In this document: piece after piece, positions 11,125 through 21,530 of the stretch
How the letters are laid out: each line of letters begins with the position of its first letter
How positions within the stretch are numbered: the stretch's first letter is position 1
NCBI GenBank assembly: GCA_037953745.1
Contig: JBAKBP010004473.1
Span: forward strand, 62,001 to 126,000
Source: Lithodes maja
Lineage: Eukaryota; Arthropoda; Malacostraca; Decapoda; Lithodidae
DNA length: 64,000 nt
Reading direction: 5' to 3'
Notes under the pieces: generated by a model
Told to the model about the DNA's origin: nothing
What the model saw: the letters and a program-made list of their open reading frames with translations, nothing else
Database searches by the model: none
Program-made: the position numbers and the translations under genes

Positions 11125-11443
11125 GAAGGAAGAATGACGCCTGCAGTAGCGTCTGGTCAAAAGATCCACACAAGTACATCCACGATATGATGGAAAGCTT
11201 ATTGAATCGTTATTCCTTATTTTCTTTTTGTTTTTTATTTTTTTACGAAGTTTTTTTTCGTAGTGAGAAACCCAATTCATTATGACTGAAGCCATGAGTG
11301 AGGTCGCGTGCGCTCATGATGAAGGCTCCTCAAATTTTAAATGCTCTGCGCGGTAGATTCAAACTACGGCGGATGAGTGTTTTGAAGAGGGTGCCTTATG
11401 TAATAGGCATGTTCGTCAATGATGGAGGGGGCCACTAATAAAT
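11125..11443 (-). repeat. DIRS C inverted terminal repeat (5' end of element)
   Basis: The reverse complement begins ATTTATTAGTGGCCCC, then CATCATTGACGAACATGCC. It matches 2938-3232 through the CTACTGCAGGC block. It is flanked by CR1-1 sequence resuming at 11444. Confidence 0.85.
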
Positions 11444-12637
11444 ATGGAGCCCACACCTGGTTCGCATATTCCAGGTGCGGCCTAACCAGCACTGTATAGA
11501 GATTCCTGAAGATTTCTTCGTCAAGTGACACAAATGTCCTTATCAGCCCTACAATTCTATTGGCTTTGTTTATCTTTTCCGCTAAATGTTCTGAGAAATT
11601 TAACTTATTGTCTTTCACTACTCCTATATCCTTTTCTGCCTTCACTTCCTCCATCGCTTCATACATACTGTATCCTACCTTGTCTATCTTGCTGGTCCCA
11701 ATCCGCATGTACTTGCATTTTTTTGGATGAAAAGGCATTAACCAATGCTCAGACCATCCCTTCATGCCCTCCACATCTCCTTGAAGCACACCCATATCTT
11801 CCTTACTCCTCACTCTTCTATACAGCTTAGTGTCATCCGCATACATGTATACCTCACTTCCATTAGTTATAACTTCAGGTAAGTCGTTGATAAATATAAC
11901 GAACAGCAGTGGTCCCAACACAGATCCCTGAGGTACCCCACTTGTAATTTCCCTCCACCCCGAGCCTATTCCATTCACCAGTACCCTCTGTCTCCGATCT
12001 TTCAGGAAGGCTTCTATCTATTTCACACATTTCTCCCCTATATCATAGCTTCTAACTTTCTCTATTAACCTTTTATGTGGGACCTTATCGAAGGCCTTCA
12101 TAAAATCGCAATATACCACGTCTATTACATCACCATCTTCTAGAATTTGCATCCAATCATCTACCACCTTAATTAGCTGTAGTACCGTCGACCTCCCCGG
12201 CAAGAATCCGAACTGTCTCCCACTGAAAAGTTGGTTTGACTTCATATGATCCATTATTCCTTCTCTAATTACCATTTCCATTAGTTTACACACAACACTT
12301 GTCAAACTGACTGGTCTATAATTCCCTGGGTCATTTCTCTTTCCCTTCTTAAATATAGCTGTTATGTTCGCCTCTCTCCAGTCCATCGGGATTTGTCCTG
12401 TATTAAACGATACCTCAAATAACATTTTCAATGGCTCAACTAACATCTCCCCTCCTTCCTTTATGATTCTTGGGTGTATCCCATCCGGTCCCGGTGACTT
12501 ACTTCTGTTCATTTTTTCTATAGCCCTTCTTATTCTAGCATGGGAAAACTCTATTAGTTCTAGTGCCGGTGCCTGTTTGATGGGAATAGTAGGCACTGCA
12601 TCCTCCGACTCCACTGTTAGTACCCCCCCAAAGTATT
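11444..12637 (-). pseudogene. CR1-1 ORF2, reverse transcriptase
   Basis: This RT domain is highly similar to CR1-2. It has RSKSPGPDGIHP, FKKGKRNDPGNYRPVSLTS, YCDFMKAFDKVPHKRLI, GVPQGSVLGPLLF and the active-site motif MYADDTK. It reads as 12018-12614 and 11444-11978, with a stop between them (IEAFLK region, near 12010) that is absent from CR1-2. The endonuclease half is missing by 5' truncation at about 12637, and the C-terminus is displaced to 2329-2855. Inactive. Confidence 0.8.
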
Positions 12638-12639
12638 TG

Positions 12640-13876
12640 TGCCTCCCGGCTTTAGATCCCCCTTGACTAGATTGGACACTGAGTCAGTTCATATTCAAGA
12701 ATGCCTAAGTCGGCATAGTTCTGTCAGTTCGGACGATACCCAACCTTACTTGTCCCCCTCGATAGATAGGACCTATACGGCGAGTAGCCTGCCGGGTCCC
12801 TCTTCTACCCCCAGTTCTCACCCTGGTGCTCCACTAGCCCCGCCGGGTGTCCCATCCAAATCTCAGGTAGTTAAAGCGCCAGGCAGGCTCTGGCTTCCGG
12901 TGACGGCAGTGACACAAGGTAAAGGGCATAAATCAATACAAGGGGAGGTCCCGGTGCCGGTGGAGTGGGCTATTGAAGTTAACCGTAAACAAGTCTTTAG
13001 GGCCAAAGATGCTACCGGTACAGTCTTACAGGTTTCTATATATGCCAAACCTGACCCGGCAAATTTTCAATACTTTGTGTACAACCCTTGCCAGCTGGTT
13101 CCTCTTCCGGCGGATTCCCCGGTCCAGGATCCTCCTCACCCAAACACTCCCGTTTGCCCTGATTGTCATAAGAAATGTGGCCCTACTGGGTGTCGTTCTC
13201 TGCCCACACAGCAGGAGCCTTCTGGTAAATTTCACAGGTGTGGTCCACATAAAGATCAAAGGGAGTTGAATCTGAGTGAGGTGGGCGATGGGCCGTGGGT
13301 AACGTGGGATCAGGAACTGCAACAATTTGCTATAGATATTACATCCAATTCCTTGTCCCCAATTCCCCTTCCCCCCCTTATCGAGTTTGACTGGCTAGCA
13401 CAACGACCGGGCGGAGTTCCATTCCCTATTTTAAATTTTCTTATAGCCCCTCAATTGATGGCGGAAGATTTTCCCTTGCCCCTCATTACTCCTGAACCTA
13501 TCGAACTTCAACGCGAATTTCTGGTCAGAGATAGGGCCCACAGGACATTTAATATCTTCCTGTTAACTAGAGACACGGCCCAGGCTATTGCCGAACCAAG
13601 GCCGAATCCCTCTCCCCGAACCCAGGAATTAGTTAAACTTTTTCAACAATACCTCCTCCCTGCCCCGGCTAGAACACTCACAGAGATTCGTACAGCCTTT
13701 GTTTGAGGCAGTCCGGTCACGTCAGCTACTCAGACTCGGTATGGCGCAAGGGTTACCTATGAATGCTTACTATAGGATCTTGTTCTCCCCTGTCTTAACT
13801 GCGAGAGTCATAGATAAACAGACGGAACGTGATGTCCGGGTAATGTTGCGCTTGAAGAAAAAGACAACCCAATAGC
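12640..13876 (+). pseudogene. gag: DIRS copy A Gag, C-terminal part
   Basis: Gag continues after CR1-1. It includes VPVPVEWAIEVNRKQVFRAKDA, echoed in copy D as LPVPSEWTIEVSKSKKLRAKD. A CPDCHKKCGPTGC cysteine cluster may bind zinc. GPWVTWDQELQQFA matches GPWVDWEIEAQKFA in copy D. The frame ends at 13706, but the alignment continues one base out of frame (LFEAVRSRQLLRLGM) to a stop at about 13875. I infer a single-base frameshift near 13695. The usual next domain, RT, is not found downstream. Confidence 0.62.
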
Positions 13877-14356
13877 TCTCCCCCTGTCGGCCCCAGGCGG
13901 CAGGCGGACGGGTTGACCTCCGGCTCTAGAGGTTAAAATTCACATATACTTTTAGGACTACTGTCCCGGATTCTCCAGTCCTCCCTCTGTCTTCCTCCCT
14001 CCCTCGGCCATGCTAGCGCAATAGGGTTTTGAGGTTCGACCAAGTGTTAGTTCTCGCTGGGGGCAGCGCCCCCTGATGGCTTCGGTCTGACTGTCCGGAA
14101 CCAGCCCACACAAAAGCACGCCGGAACAAAAGTCATGCGGCTTTACCTCACATGGCGTGGCATGACAGACCGATCACCACCCTCTGCATAAGGGATAAGG
14201 CGACTAACTCATTACGCTGGGACGAACGACTGCGGCCGCCATCCAGAGTCAGTTCTGCTACAACCGTTAACCCCCCGGCGGATCCGCATCTGGAGTATAT
14301 CTCACATTTCGTTGAATAAGTGATAACCGGAAGCACCCGCCCGCCGGCTTGCCCCC
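13877..14356. other. Copy A sequence after gag, nothing recognised
   Basis: GC-rich sequence with several CGCCGG words. No RT, RNase H or recombinase text appears in any frame, and I see no repeat ends. Confidence 0.4.
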
Positions 14357-14848
14357 TTAACCCCTTCAACCCGGATGACCTCTTGTACACCCATAAAAAC
14401 CTTGGCCCACGCAACCCGGAAGACCTCTTATACACCCATGACGTCACAGCCTGTGAGCTTGGTGTGCGAGGCGTCGGTCCGACGCATGTAAACAACAGCC
14501 GGCTGGACCGACGCTCCGCATCTCCGGCCACAAGAAGGAGAGCGTCGCTTGTTCGTGTGTGCCTGTATGTTGTTGTTCAGTATCGAAAAGTGGTGTAAAG
14601 TGGCTGGTTTGGCCATAAAGTTATCTCCAATGAAATCATCATCACAGCTCACCCAGTTAACTTAGAGAGCTCTACTTAATGCCATTCTACAGGTAAATAA
14701 CACAGCTACGCTTGGGGATGCGCGGGAATGCGGGAAGCAGTCTGATTAACGAATATACGGTAGCCTAGCCTAGACGTTTTTCGGCCAAAACACCCGGGTT
14801 TCGATGAATATATATATATATATTACATAACCGGGGCTGGAGGGTTAA
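14357..14848. mobile_element. piggyBac MITE (family 1), inserted in copy A
   Basis: A 492-bp element bounded by TTAA at both ends. Its TIRs are TTAACCCCTTCAACCCGG and, on the other strand, TTAACCCTCCAGCCCCGG. It has a pair of subterminal CTCTTRTACACCC repeats, and a right side with GAGAGCTCTACTTAATGCC that resembles the piggyBac-1 and piggyBac-2 3' regions. It is about 90% like the copy at 44372-44859. It is probably an internal-deletion derivative moved by the piggyBac transposase. Confidence 0.82.
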
Positions 14849-16310
14849 AACTATGTAATAACCAGTCATTAACAGGCAGAGAAGGTCACCAAAGGATTCT
14901 CACCCTCAATAATGCATGTAGAGCCCCTAACAGGCCCCCCTTGATACGATAGATACGGTGTAACACATCGGTTTCCCTCCCTATCCTAAGCCATTCCAGT
15001 CCTCGGCTCGTCTGGCTGCCGGCTGTTCCGTTAGAGATCGCCCCCCGCCGTTGGGGATAGGACATCACCCCGGCGGGTTTTTTTCTTCCTATCTCCGATG
15101 GATGGGGGCCTGTCTCCATATATTTAACCTAGGGGTATGCACCCGGAAAAGGTTTCCCAGGGTCAGAGTCGGCTCAGCAGTGAATCAAAATTTTACAAAA
15201 CAACCACTGCTGGCCGGGGTCATTATTTTCCAACCTCTTTTGAAGTTCTGTTGTCAGCAAAGGGAGCCCTTCAGGATACTCTCGGTCCTGTCTTTCTCTT
15301 GTTTTTTTATGCCATATTGATTCATAACCACAATCCCTTTCTCCTTGCCGGTTGGCAGGCTTCACTTGATCTGACAGACACGTCTGTGTTTCTGCAATCC
15401 TTGCGGCTGATGCCTTTGGTTAGGGCTCCCCGACCTCATTTCGGCCCGGTTAGTCCCGAGGCCATTTCAGTTCTCTCTATCTCATCCTTTCACAGGAAAT
15501 TCCTTTTCCCATTTAATTCCACATGACCTTAACAACAGTCCCGCCGTAGGATACCCTACGTTTCGCCAGATCATTACACTCTTAAGTAACTAGCCGTGCT
15601 GTCCCTGAGTCTACTCTGGCCCCGGGTGTAAGGTATATTATATTTTAGAGTTAAGATCAACCTTTCACCATAATGTCTATGTGCCGGATGGGCCAAATTA
15701 TGTTTTAGATATAAGATCAACCTTTCACCATAATGTCTATGTGCCGGTTGGGTCACACCGTGATGGGCGGGGGTCACGGCAGCAGCCTGTCAAAGCCCCC
15801 GGCTCAGGTTCCCCGAGTGTATGCCTCGATACCCTCCTAAATTGAGATTATAAGGGTTCCGGCGGACTACCTGAGATAGTCGACTAACTCAGTTACGCAC
15901 TGATCCTCGCCGTGAAGACAGGGCTCAGTAATAGACGTAGAAAGTGCCATCGCGACAGTTTGTCATGGCAAAAGTTACTTCCCCGTGTTCTGTACAAACT
16001 ACATTTTCTTTAAAAAAAAAAAAAAAAAAAATATTGTTGTAAGTATGCCCATGGACACACTCCTGTTGTTTGTTCTTGTATTCCGAGTTTTTTATGTACT
16101 GTGATAGTTACGCCCTGAAAGGCTTAAGAAAAAAGGGGGGGGGATAGGTGGATCCCAATACAAGAGAGGAACTCCCCCTTACACAGGATTACAAGTGGGT
16201 TTAAGGGCAAGCCTAGACGCTGTTTACGCCGAGCTGTTCCCAAAATGAGATGTGTATGAGCTTAGAAGCTCAGTTTGCTTGATTTAGAAAGAATTGAGAA
16301 TTTAGATTGC
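14849..16310 (+). other. Copy A region of unknown content
   Basis: No element or domain is recognised. A 130-codon open frame at 15137-15526 encodes a hydrophobic, non-repetitive sequence that I cannot assign; it may be chance. The region includes a 60-bp tandem duplication (15655-15774), an A20 run at about 16011 and a G10 tract at 16134. The G tract resembles the one after the recombinase in copy D, so this may be the DIRS 3' non-coding region, implying that RT to recombinase was deleted. Confidence 0.4.
15655..15774. repeat. 60-bp tandem duplication
   Basis: GATCAACCTTTCACCATAAT with the following TGTCTATGTGCCGG occurs at 15655 and again at 15715. The two units are nearly identical. Confidence 0.85.
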
Positions 16311-16949
16311 TTAACCTCTGAAGTGCGCACGGGGGTAAATGAAAACGTCCCCCTGTGCTGACGTATTTGAGGTTTTTCGTCACTAAAATATTCATTGTAC
16401 CATTAATAGCATTAATAATTATCCATATGCGCCTATTATGGGTTGATTATAAAGGTATTAACCTGAAACAACAATAAAACGAGTGAAAACAGCGTTTGGA
16501 TGGTCAAAATCGGAGATATAGCCCGCGAGTTGTATAATGTATGGGTGAGGCAAGCTACCTTCCCGCCAATTTTCCCCAAGGCCACTGCGACACAGTCGAT
16601 CGATACTCTCTCTCTCTCTCTCTTGCACTCGATGGCCATCAGTGATGACAACACCCTGCTTGCAACTCGCTAATGTTAGCACGAAAATATACCTCAGAAT
16701 AAGGGAATAATAGGGAAAATAGGTGATAACTGAGGAATAGGAGGAAAGTGGGGAAGGAGGGGAGGTAGAGGACTGAGATTTTGCATGGCCCAGGGGCCAA
16801 AAAAAAAAAAAAAAAAAAAAAAAATAAAAATAATTTTTTTTTTTTTTTTTCGATGTAAAAAGTTGATTTTTAGTTTTACTTACTCCAGAGAGTCTTCCCG
16901 CAGTCCGCCGGGGGAACTCTTAAGAGTCTTCCCGCAGCTCCCGGGTTAA
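16311..16949. mobile_element. TTAA MITE (family 2), copy 1
   Basis: The element runs from TTAACCTCTGAAGTGCGCAC to GCAGCTCCCGGGTTAA, with TTAA at both ends. It contains a (CT)n run and an A/T homopolymer block. It is nearly identical to 35692-36319 and to the split copy at 46758-50799. Terminal inverted repeats are short and imperfect. TTAA ends suggest piggyBac-type mobilisation, but no matching autonomous element is seen. Confidence 0.75.
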
Positions 16950-17007
16950 TTCACACTCAGGTTTTATGATTAATAAAAAGAAAGTTTTTATGTTTCAATT
17001 TTCGAAA

Positions 17008-17207
17008 CTAGTTGCACTAGATTACAATAGGTCCTACGTGACTGTATAATATTTCCATTATTCTACCTGTCCAGTTTATGAATAATAAAGATTTGTTTGC
17101 CCTACGGTTTATATTATGATTTCCAGGTTTCCAGGCTAGTCGCACTAGACTCAAGGTCGATAGAGATCAGATGGCGACTCCAATATGTTCCTGGCTAGTT
17201 ACACTAG
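17008..17207. promoter_or_regulatory. Three CTAGTNNCACTAG palindromes
   Basis: CTAGTTGCACTAG lies at 17008-17020, CTAGTCGCACTAG at 17136-17148 and CTAGTTACACTAG at 17195-17207. All are 5-3-5 inverted repeats within 200 bp in the copy A 3' region. Binding by a protein is a guess. Confidence 0.35.
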
Positions 17208-17540
17208 TTTCAGTAGGGTTGATAATTGTCAAAATGACTACGCACAGGAACCTAGCTGAGCTCAGCATAGGTTCCGGGTCAGGGTGATGCAGGGTTTTTT
17301 GCTTTTAACTCTGTTTCACCCGATACAACACACACCTCATGTATGAGGACTCTGTTGTTGGAGCAGGCTTCTTTGAAGCAACGCACTGCTCACACTCTGT
17401 CAATATTTTTTAACTGTGTTGTATGCACAACTACATATACGAATAACTTTTCCTGTTATGAGGTTTCTTGCCTTAACCATGCGGTTATTAAGAGTTTAAT
17501 ACTACGAATGCCCCCCTCCAGTCTTGGTATTCAGGCAACA

Positions 17541-17642
17541 TCGTCAATGATGGAGGGGCCACTATTAAATTATAGGTTTGATTCCCGAAGGGAAGTAGTG
17601 AAAACCTAATATTTAGTAGGGGCCCCGGAATCATTGACGACG
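17541..17642 (+). repeat. DIRS A internal complementary region
   Basis: This reads GTCAATGATGGAGGGGCCAC, TATTAAAT, then TATAGGTTTGATTCC through GGGGCCCCGGAATCATTGAC. It has the same right-end plus left-end junction arrangement as the copy C ICR, in the plus orientation. Confidence 0.82.
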
Positions 17643-18062
17643 AGGTCCCTCCCAGCCATCCCCTTCCCATTCGCTGATATTTTGAGTTATCTTGTTATAT
17701 CATTGAAGGACGAATTGTTGCGCTTGGCGAGAGGCGGTAAGAAGCCACAACGCAAGAAAATCCACCGAATGTGGGAAGCTTGTGAATAACAGTGTTAAAG
17801 TGGAAATTCTTTTTCCCTTTTTTGTTCTCTTATTTTTTACGAAGTTTTTTCGTAGTGGGTACCCGATCTGTGACGACACCATAAGAGAAGTAGCGTTGCA
17901 CTTATGAAGATGACTCCTATTCTTCCTCGTGGCGGTTGATTCAAACGACTGACGTGGATGTTGAATGGAGACTATTATACTAATAGGCAACATCGTCAAT
18001 GATTCCGGGGCCCCTACTAAATATTAGGTTTTCTCTACTTCCCTTCAGGAATCAAACCTATA
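17643..18062 (+). repeat. DIRS A 3' inverted terminal repeat
   Basis: The repeat ends ...GGAATCAAACCTATA at 18062, the same terminus as copies C and B. It contains the TTTTTTACGAAGTTTTTTCG block typical of these ITRs. Downstream sequence (ATTCTTCGAAGTAACGCACT) belongs to another DIRS, copy B. Confidence 0.8.
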
Positions 18063-18083
18063 ATTCTTCGAAGTAACGCACTG

Positions 18084-18122
<39 letters not shown>

Positions 18123-18751
18123 TGTATGTAAGCAATAGAGACTTAAATTGTTATATGATTCTTTGTCTCTACCTATGATATTTGTTAGCGGTTTGATATT
18201 GTCACGAATGTCCCCCTTCATTCTTGAGATATCAGGCATATCGTCAATGATGGAGGGGCCACTAATAAATTATAGGCTTGAGTCCCTGTGGGAAGAATGA
18301 AAACCTAATATTTAGTAGTGGCCCCGAAATCATTGACAATATAGGGCTCTCCCTTCCATCCCCTTCCCATTTGTTTGATGTCTTGAGTTTAGTGTTAATA
18401 TGTTATTGAAGGAGGAATGGCGTCTCTGAGAGCAGCGTCAGGGATAGAATCCACGCAAGAAATCCACCGAGATGGAAAGCCTTATAACAAGTTTTAGGTT
18501 AATTTTTCTTTTTTCTTGTTTACAAAGTTTTTTCGTAGTGAGTAGGCTACCCCAAACATAAGACGATTCCAAAAGAGAATTAGCGTTACACTCATGATTT
18601 AGGACTCTTTCTCCCCGCGGCGTTCATTTCAAACGGGCTACCCGCGGGTGCTTGAAAGGGGACTATTATACTAATAGGCATATCGTCAATGATTTCGGGG
18701 CCACTACTAAATATTAGGTCTTCATTCTTCCCTCCGGGACTCAAACCTATA
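18063..18751 (+). mobile_element. DIRS copy B, 3' end (host of copy A)
   Basis: The 3' terminal part of a second DIRS. It starts with GAAGTAACGCACTGC, matching the copy A 3' region (GAAGCAACGCACTGC at 17378), which shows that A inserted into B. It contains a T38 run (about 18084-18121), an ICR (18238-18342) and a 3' ITR ending AAACCTATA at 18751. The rest of B must lie upstream of A, outside the window. Confidence 0.75.
18238..18342 (+). repeat. DIRS B internal complementary region
   Basis: CATATCGTCAATGATGG..CCACTAATAAAT is joined to TATAGGCTTGAGTCCC, then AAACCTAATATTTAGTAGTG and CATTGAC. It mirrors the B terminus at 18655-18751. Confidence 0.8.
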
Positions 18752-19315
18752 ATTAATTTGTGGCCCCTTCATCATTGACGATGCACCTTATCATTGTTTA
18801 TGGCCAATCTTTGAACTCAAGCTTGCCTTTCAAACTTCCCGCCCGGGAGAGATCAAAATGCGATTGCCACACATCGTGAGCGAAACGCTCTAAAAAAACA
18901 CTCACGGACTCGTCCTATATGATGTGGGTACCACTACTAGAAAAAACTAGCAAAAAATAATAGAAAAATTCAAATTAAACTTGATCTAGCCTTGCGCTTC
19001 TCATGCGTCTGCTGTCTCCCGCATGCTTCGCCCCGCCCATCGAAGCGATCTCTCGTCCTTATTTCTCCTGGGTCTGGACGAGGCGGACGTGTCTCGAGGG
19101 CGTTCCAGCTCTCCTTTATTCTTCACATACCCTCGGACATGGTGAGTCTTTTGCTCATATGTACATGCTAAGTGCTGAGGCTAGGTAGCTTACAGACTAG
19201 GATAGTGTTATTCACTAATTTTTTCAAGAGAGCCAAAAGTTCCGGACATATTCAGAGTGAGAGCCGCATGCCTCAAGGATAAGCAAAACAAATATATAGG
19301 AACTAAATTACATAT
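18752..19315 (+). mobile_element. DIRS copy E, 5' end, tail-to-head with copy B
   Basis: Immediately after the B terminus comes ATTAATTTGTGGCCCC, then CATCATTGACGATG, a diverged DIRS 5' end. The ITR-like ACTAGAAAAAACTAGCAAA block (about 18936-18955) and a CATGGTGAGTCTTTTGCTCA segment like the copy D leader follow. Copy D is inserted at 19316. No coding sequence is visible. Confidence 0.6.
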
Positions 19316-19691
19316 ATTTATTAGTGGCCCCTCCATCATTGACGATATGCCTATTAGTATAATGGCCTCCATTCAAGCACCCGCGGTCAGCCAGTTTGAA
19401 TCTACCGCCGCGGGGAGAACAGAGTACGCTTCATAAGGGTAACGCTTATTCTCTTATGGAATCGTCTTATGATTGGGTACTCGCTACGAAAAAACCTTCG
19501 TAAAATATAAAAAAGAAAAATATACTTAATAATTGTTATACAGTCGACGCTCGATTTAACGGACCCCGATACAACGGATTTCGGATTTAACGGACTCTGT
19601 CCATAGCCGGACAATGGACCCAGCAACGGACAAAGTCCGTTGCTCGAAAAAAAATTGGAGCAAAGTCCGTTGCTCTATCTATTTATCTCTC

Positions 19692-20470
19692 TAATGCACT
19701 ACCTAAATCCCTTATACATTAACATAACTATGTCTTATTTGGACTTTTTGTAATCTTTGAATCATTTCTAATGTGATGGAATTGAAAAATATAATATCCT
19801 TCCAGCACATAGATAAATAATAAATAAGATAGTCAACAAAATATTTCAACTCTCCCCTCCGTGCGAGCAGAGATGGTAGATTTACGTTTGATAGATTTTT
19901 TGTTTTGTTTTTTTCCCTCGATATACACTCTCTTTCTATCTATCTATCTCTAATGCACTACCTAAATTCCTTTATACATTAACATAACTATGTCTTATTT
20001 GGACTTTTTGTAATCTTTGAATCATTTCTAATGTGATGGAATTGAAAAATATAATATCCTTCCAGCACATAGATAAATAATAAATAAGATAGTCAACAAA
20101 ATATTTCAACTCTCCCCTCCGTGCGAGCAGAGATGGTAGATTTACGTTTGATAGATTTTTTGTTTTGTTTTTTTCCCTCGATATACACTCTCTTTCTATC
20201 TATCTATCTCTCTAATGCACTACCTAAATCCCTTCTACATTAACATAACTATGTCTTATTTGGACTTTTTGTAATCTTTGAATCATTTCTAATGTGATGG
20301 AATTGAAAAATATAATATCCTTCCAGCACATAGATAAATAATAAATAAGATAGTCAAAGAAATATTTCAACCCTCCCCTCCGTCTATGCGCCGAGCTTCC
20401 CAGACGGGAGATTTACGTTTGATAGATTTTTTTTTTTTTTTTTTGTTCCCACGGTATACACAAAATGATG
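19692..20470. repeat. Tandem array of about 260 bp, three units, in the Tigger-like element
   Basis: Units start at TAATGCACTACCTAAAT (19692, 19951, 20213) and include ATAACTATGTCTTATTTGGA. A diverged array of the same unit lies inside the Tigger element at 39704-41426 (about 39890-40600). Confidence 0.85.
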
Positions 20471-20604
20471 GGAAATATTATAACATGTTTTTAATTGACA
20501 TTTGTGTCGTTTTTGCTGATTATGAGTTGGTGGAAAAAATGTCTTTAATTCTATCATATCGGAAATGATTCACAGATTATATAGAGACCAAATAACATAC
20601 ACTT

Positions 20605-21060
20605 TTAACCCGTGGAGCCCCGGCTAGTTTTGTAATGTTTGCGCACCAGAACCCGGCCGGTTTTCAAAAAATGGTTTTATTCCAGAAACAATAGCGAATG
20701 GGTTAGGAATGAAGGAAAAACCACGAAAAACCGCTCAAAAAGCTTAAAAAATGGTCCTACAGAGCCCCCGAAAACGGATTTTATAAGAGTAAAAAATTGA
20801 AGGCAATTATCCCAAAAAACCAGGTTATTGCGCGCTCGCGCGCACGCACGTGGACTTTGAGAGTTTTCAACCATCGGCACGGTTGCGTGGGATACGTACA
20901 CAGTTCCCATACAAATCTGAGCCCTCTTGCGTGGCTACACCTGAGGTTACGGTCGGCGCAATTAGGGGAAATTAGGGTGACGCGCCAGGCGCGTCTCTGG
21001 GGCTGTGCGTTACATACATCGCCGACGCGCCAGGCGCGTCGCTGGGGCTGTACGGGTTAA
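20605..21060. mobile_element. TTAA MITE (family 3)
   Basis: The ends are TTAACCCGTGGAGCCCC and, on the other strand, TTAACCCGTACAGCCCC. The TTAA ends are symmetric. It contains a repeated GCGCCAGGCGCGTC block near 20980 and 21030. It is nested inside the Tigger-like element. Confidence 0.75.
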
Positions 21061-21299
21061 GTGTGTTCAATAGTTTTGCATTATCAATAGGGTGTAGCAC
21101 AAGGCTTATCAACATTATCACAGTAACGGGGTCGGGGTTGAGGTGGGACGGGGAGGGGAGGGAGTAGGCCTACAGAGGAGGGGATATCCTTCCTTTTTTT
21201 TTTTTTTTTTTTTTTTTCTCCATGTGAAATTTATCATATCAATGACAAATAAGACCTTTATTATGTTTTCAGGGACAGTACAGCACAACGTGTCCCTCA

Positions 21300-21336
<37 letters not shown>

Positions 21337-21530
21337 AGGCGAAATACGAAGGCAATTTTCCAGCTACGGACTTTTTCCAGCAACGGACTCGGTCTCCCCC
21401 CTATTAGTCCGTTAAATCGAGCGTCGACTGTACTATAGCTTTCCATCTCGTGGATTTCTTGTGCCGACTTCCTTGACGCTGCTCTCTGAGCCGCCATACT
21501 TCCTTCCTCTTTCCGCGGTCGTACCGAGAG

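Larger units (their letters stand above)
2856..11443 (-). mobile_element. DIRS copy C: complete DIRS1-like element with ITRs and ICR
   Basis: A tyrosine-recombinase retrotransposon on the minus strand, inserted into CR1-1. Its ends read TATAGGTTTGACTCC (plus strand, 2856) and CCACTAATAAAT (ending 11443). Inverted terminal repeats of about 300 bp lie at 2938-3232 and 11125-11417. An internal complementary region (3306-3412) contains exactly the two ends joined. The empty site is known from CR1-2 (CCATATATGG) and shows no clear duplication, as expected for recombinase integration; the ends are flanked by AT. In sense order it has a leader with tandem repeats, gag, a deleted RT, RNase H, linker and recombinase. 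The protein genes are all broken, so it is a dead copy with intact architecture. Confidence 0.88.
2286..12637 (-). mobile_element. CR1-1: 5'-truncated CR1-type LINE, split by DIRS copy C
   Basis: This non-LTR retrotransposon lies on the minus strand inside the copy A gag. Its 3' end is two copies of TTTCTTACAG (plus strand, 2286-2305), the tail shared with CR1-2 and CR1-3. Pieces 2286-2855 and 11444-12637 join inside the RT C-terminus: CR1-2 reads ...CCATATATGG... where CR1-1 is interrupted by copy C after CCATAT. The element is 5'-truncated at about 12637 within ORF2, just upstream of the RT domain. Confidence 0.8.
19541..21430. mobile_element. Tigger/pogo-like non-autonomous element, TA duplication
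   Basis: The TIRs are CAGTCGACGCTCGATTTAAC and GTTAAATCGAGCGTCGACTG, flanked by TA on both sides, as expected for Tc1/mariner/pogo. No transposase is visible. It contains a three-unit tandem array (19692-20470) and a nested TTAA element (20605-21060). Poly-T and poly-A runs lie at about 21194 and 21301. Confidence 0.85.
19316..21530 (+). repeat. DIRS D 5' inverted terminal repeat (split by a Tigger-like element)
   Basis: ITR text includes CATCATTGACGATATGCC and CGCTACGAAAAAACCTTCG before 19541. It resumes after 21430 with CTATAGCTTTCCATCTCGTG, equivalent to AATAAGCTTTCCATCATATC in copy C. Confidence 0.75.

Noticed and set aside
2856..11443. Maverick/Polinton or other long-TIR DNA transposon
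   Set aside because: Long inverted repeats suggested it, but RT, RNase H and tyrosine recombinase remnants plus the ICR identify DIRS.
15137..15526. Host gene exon
   Set aside because: Open for 130 codons but no recognisable domain or splice context; kept as unknown sequence in copy A.
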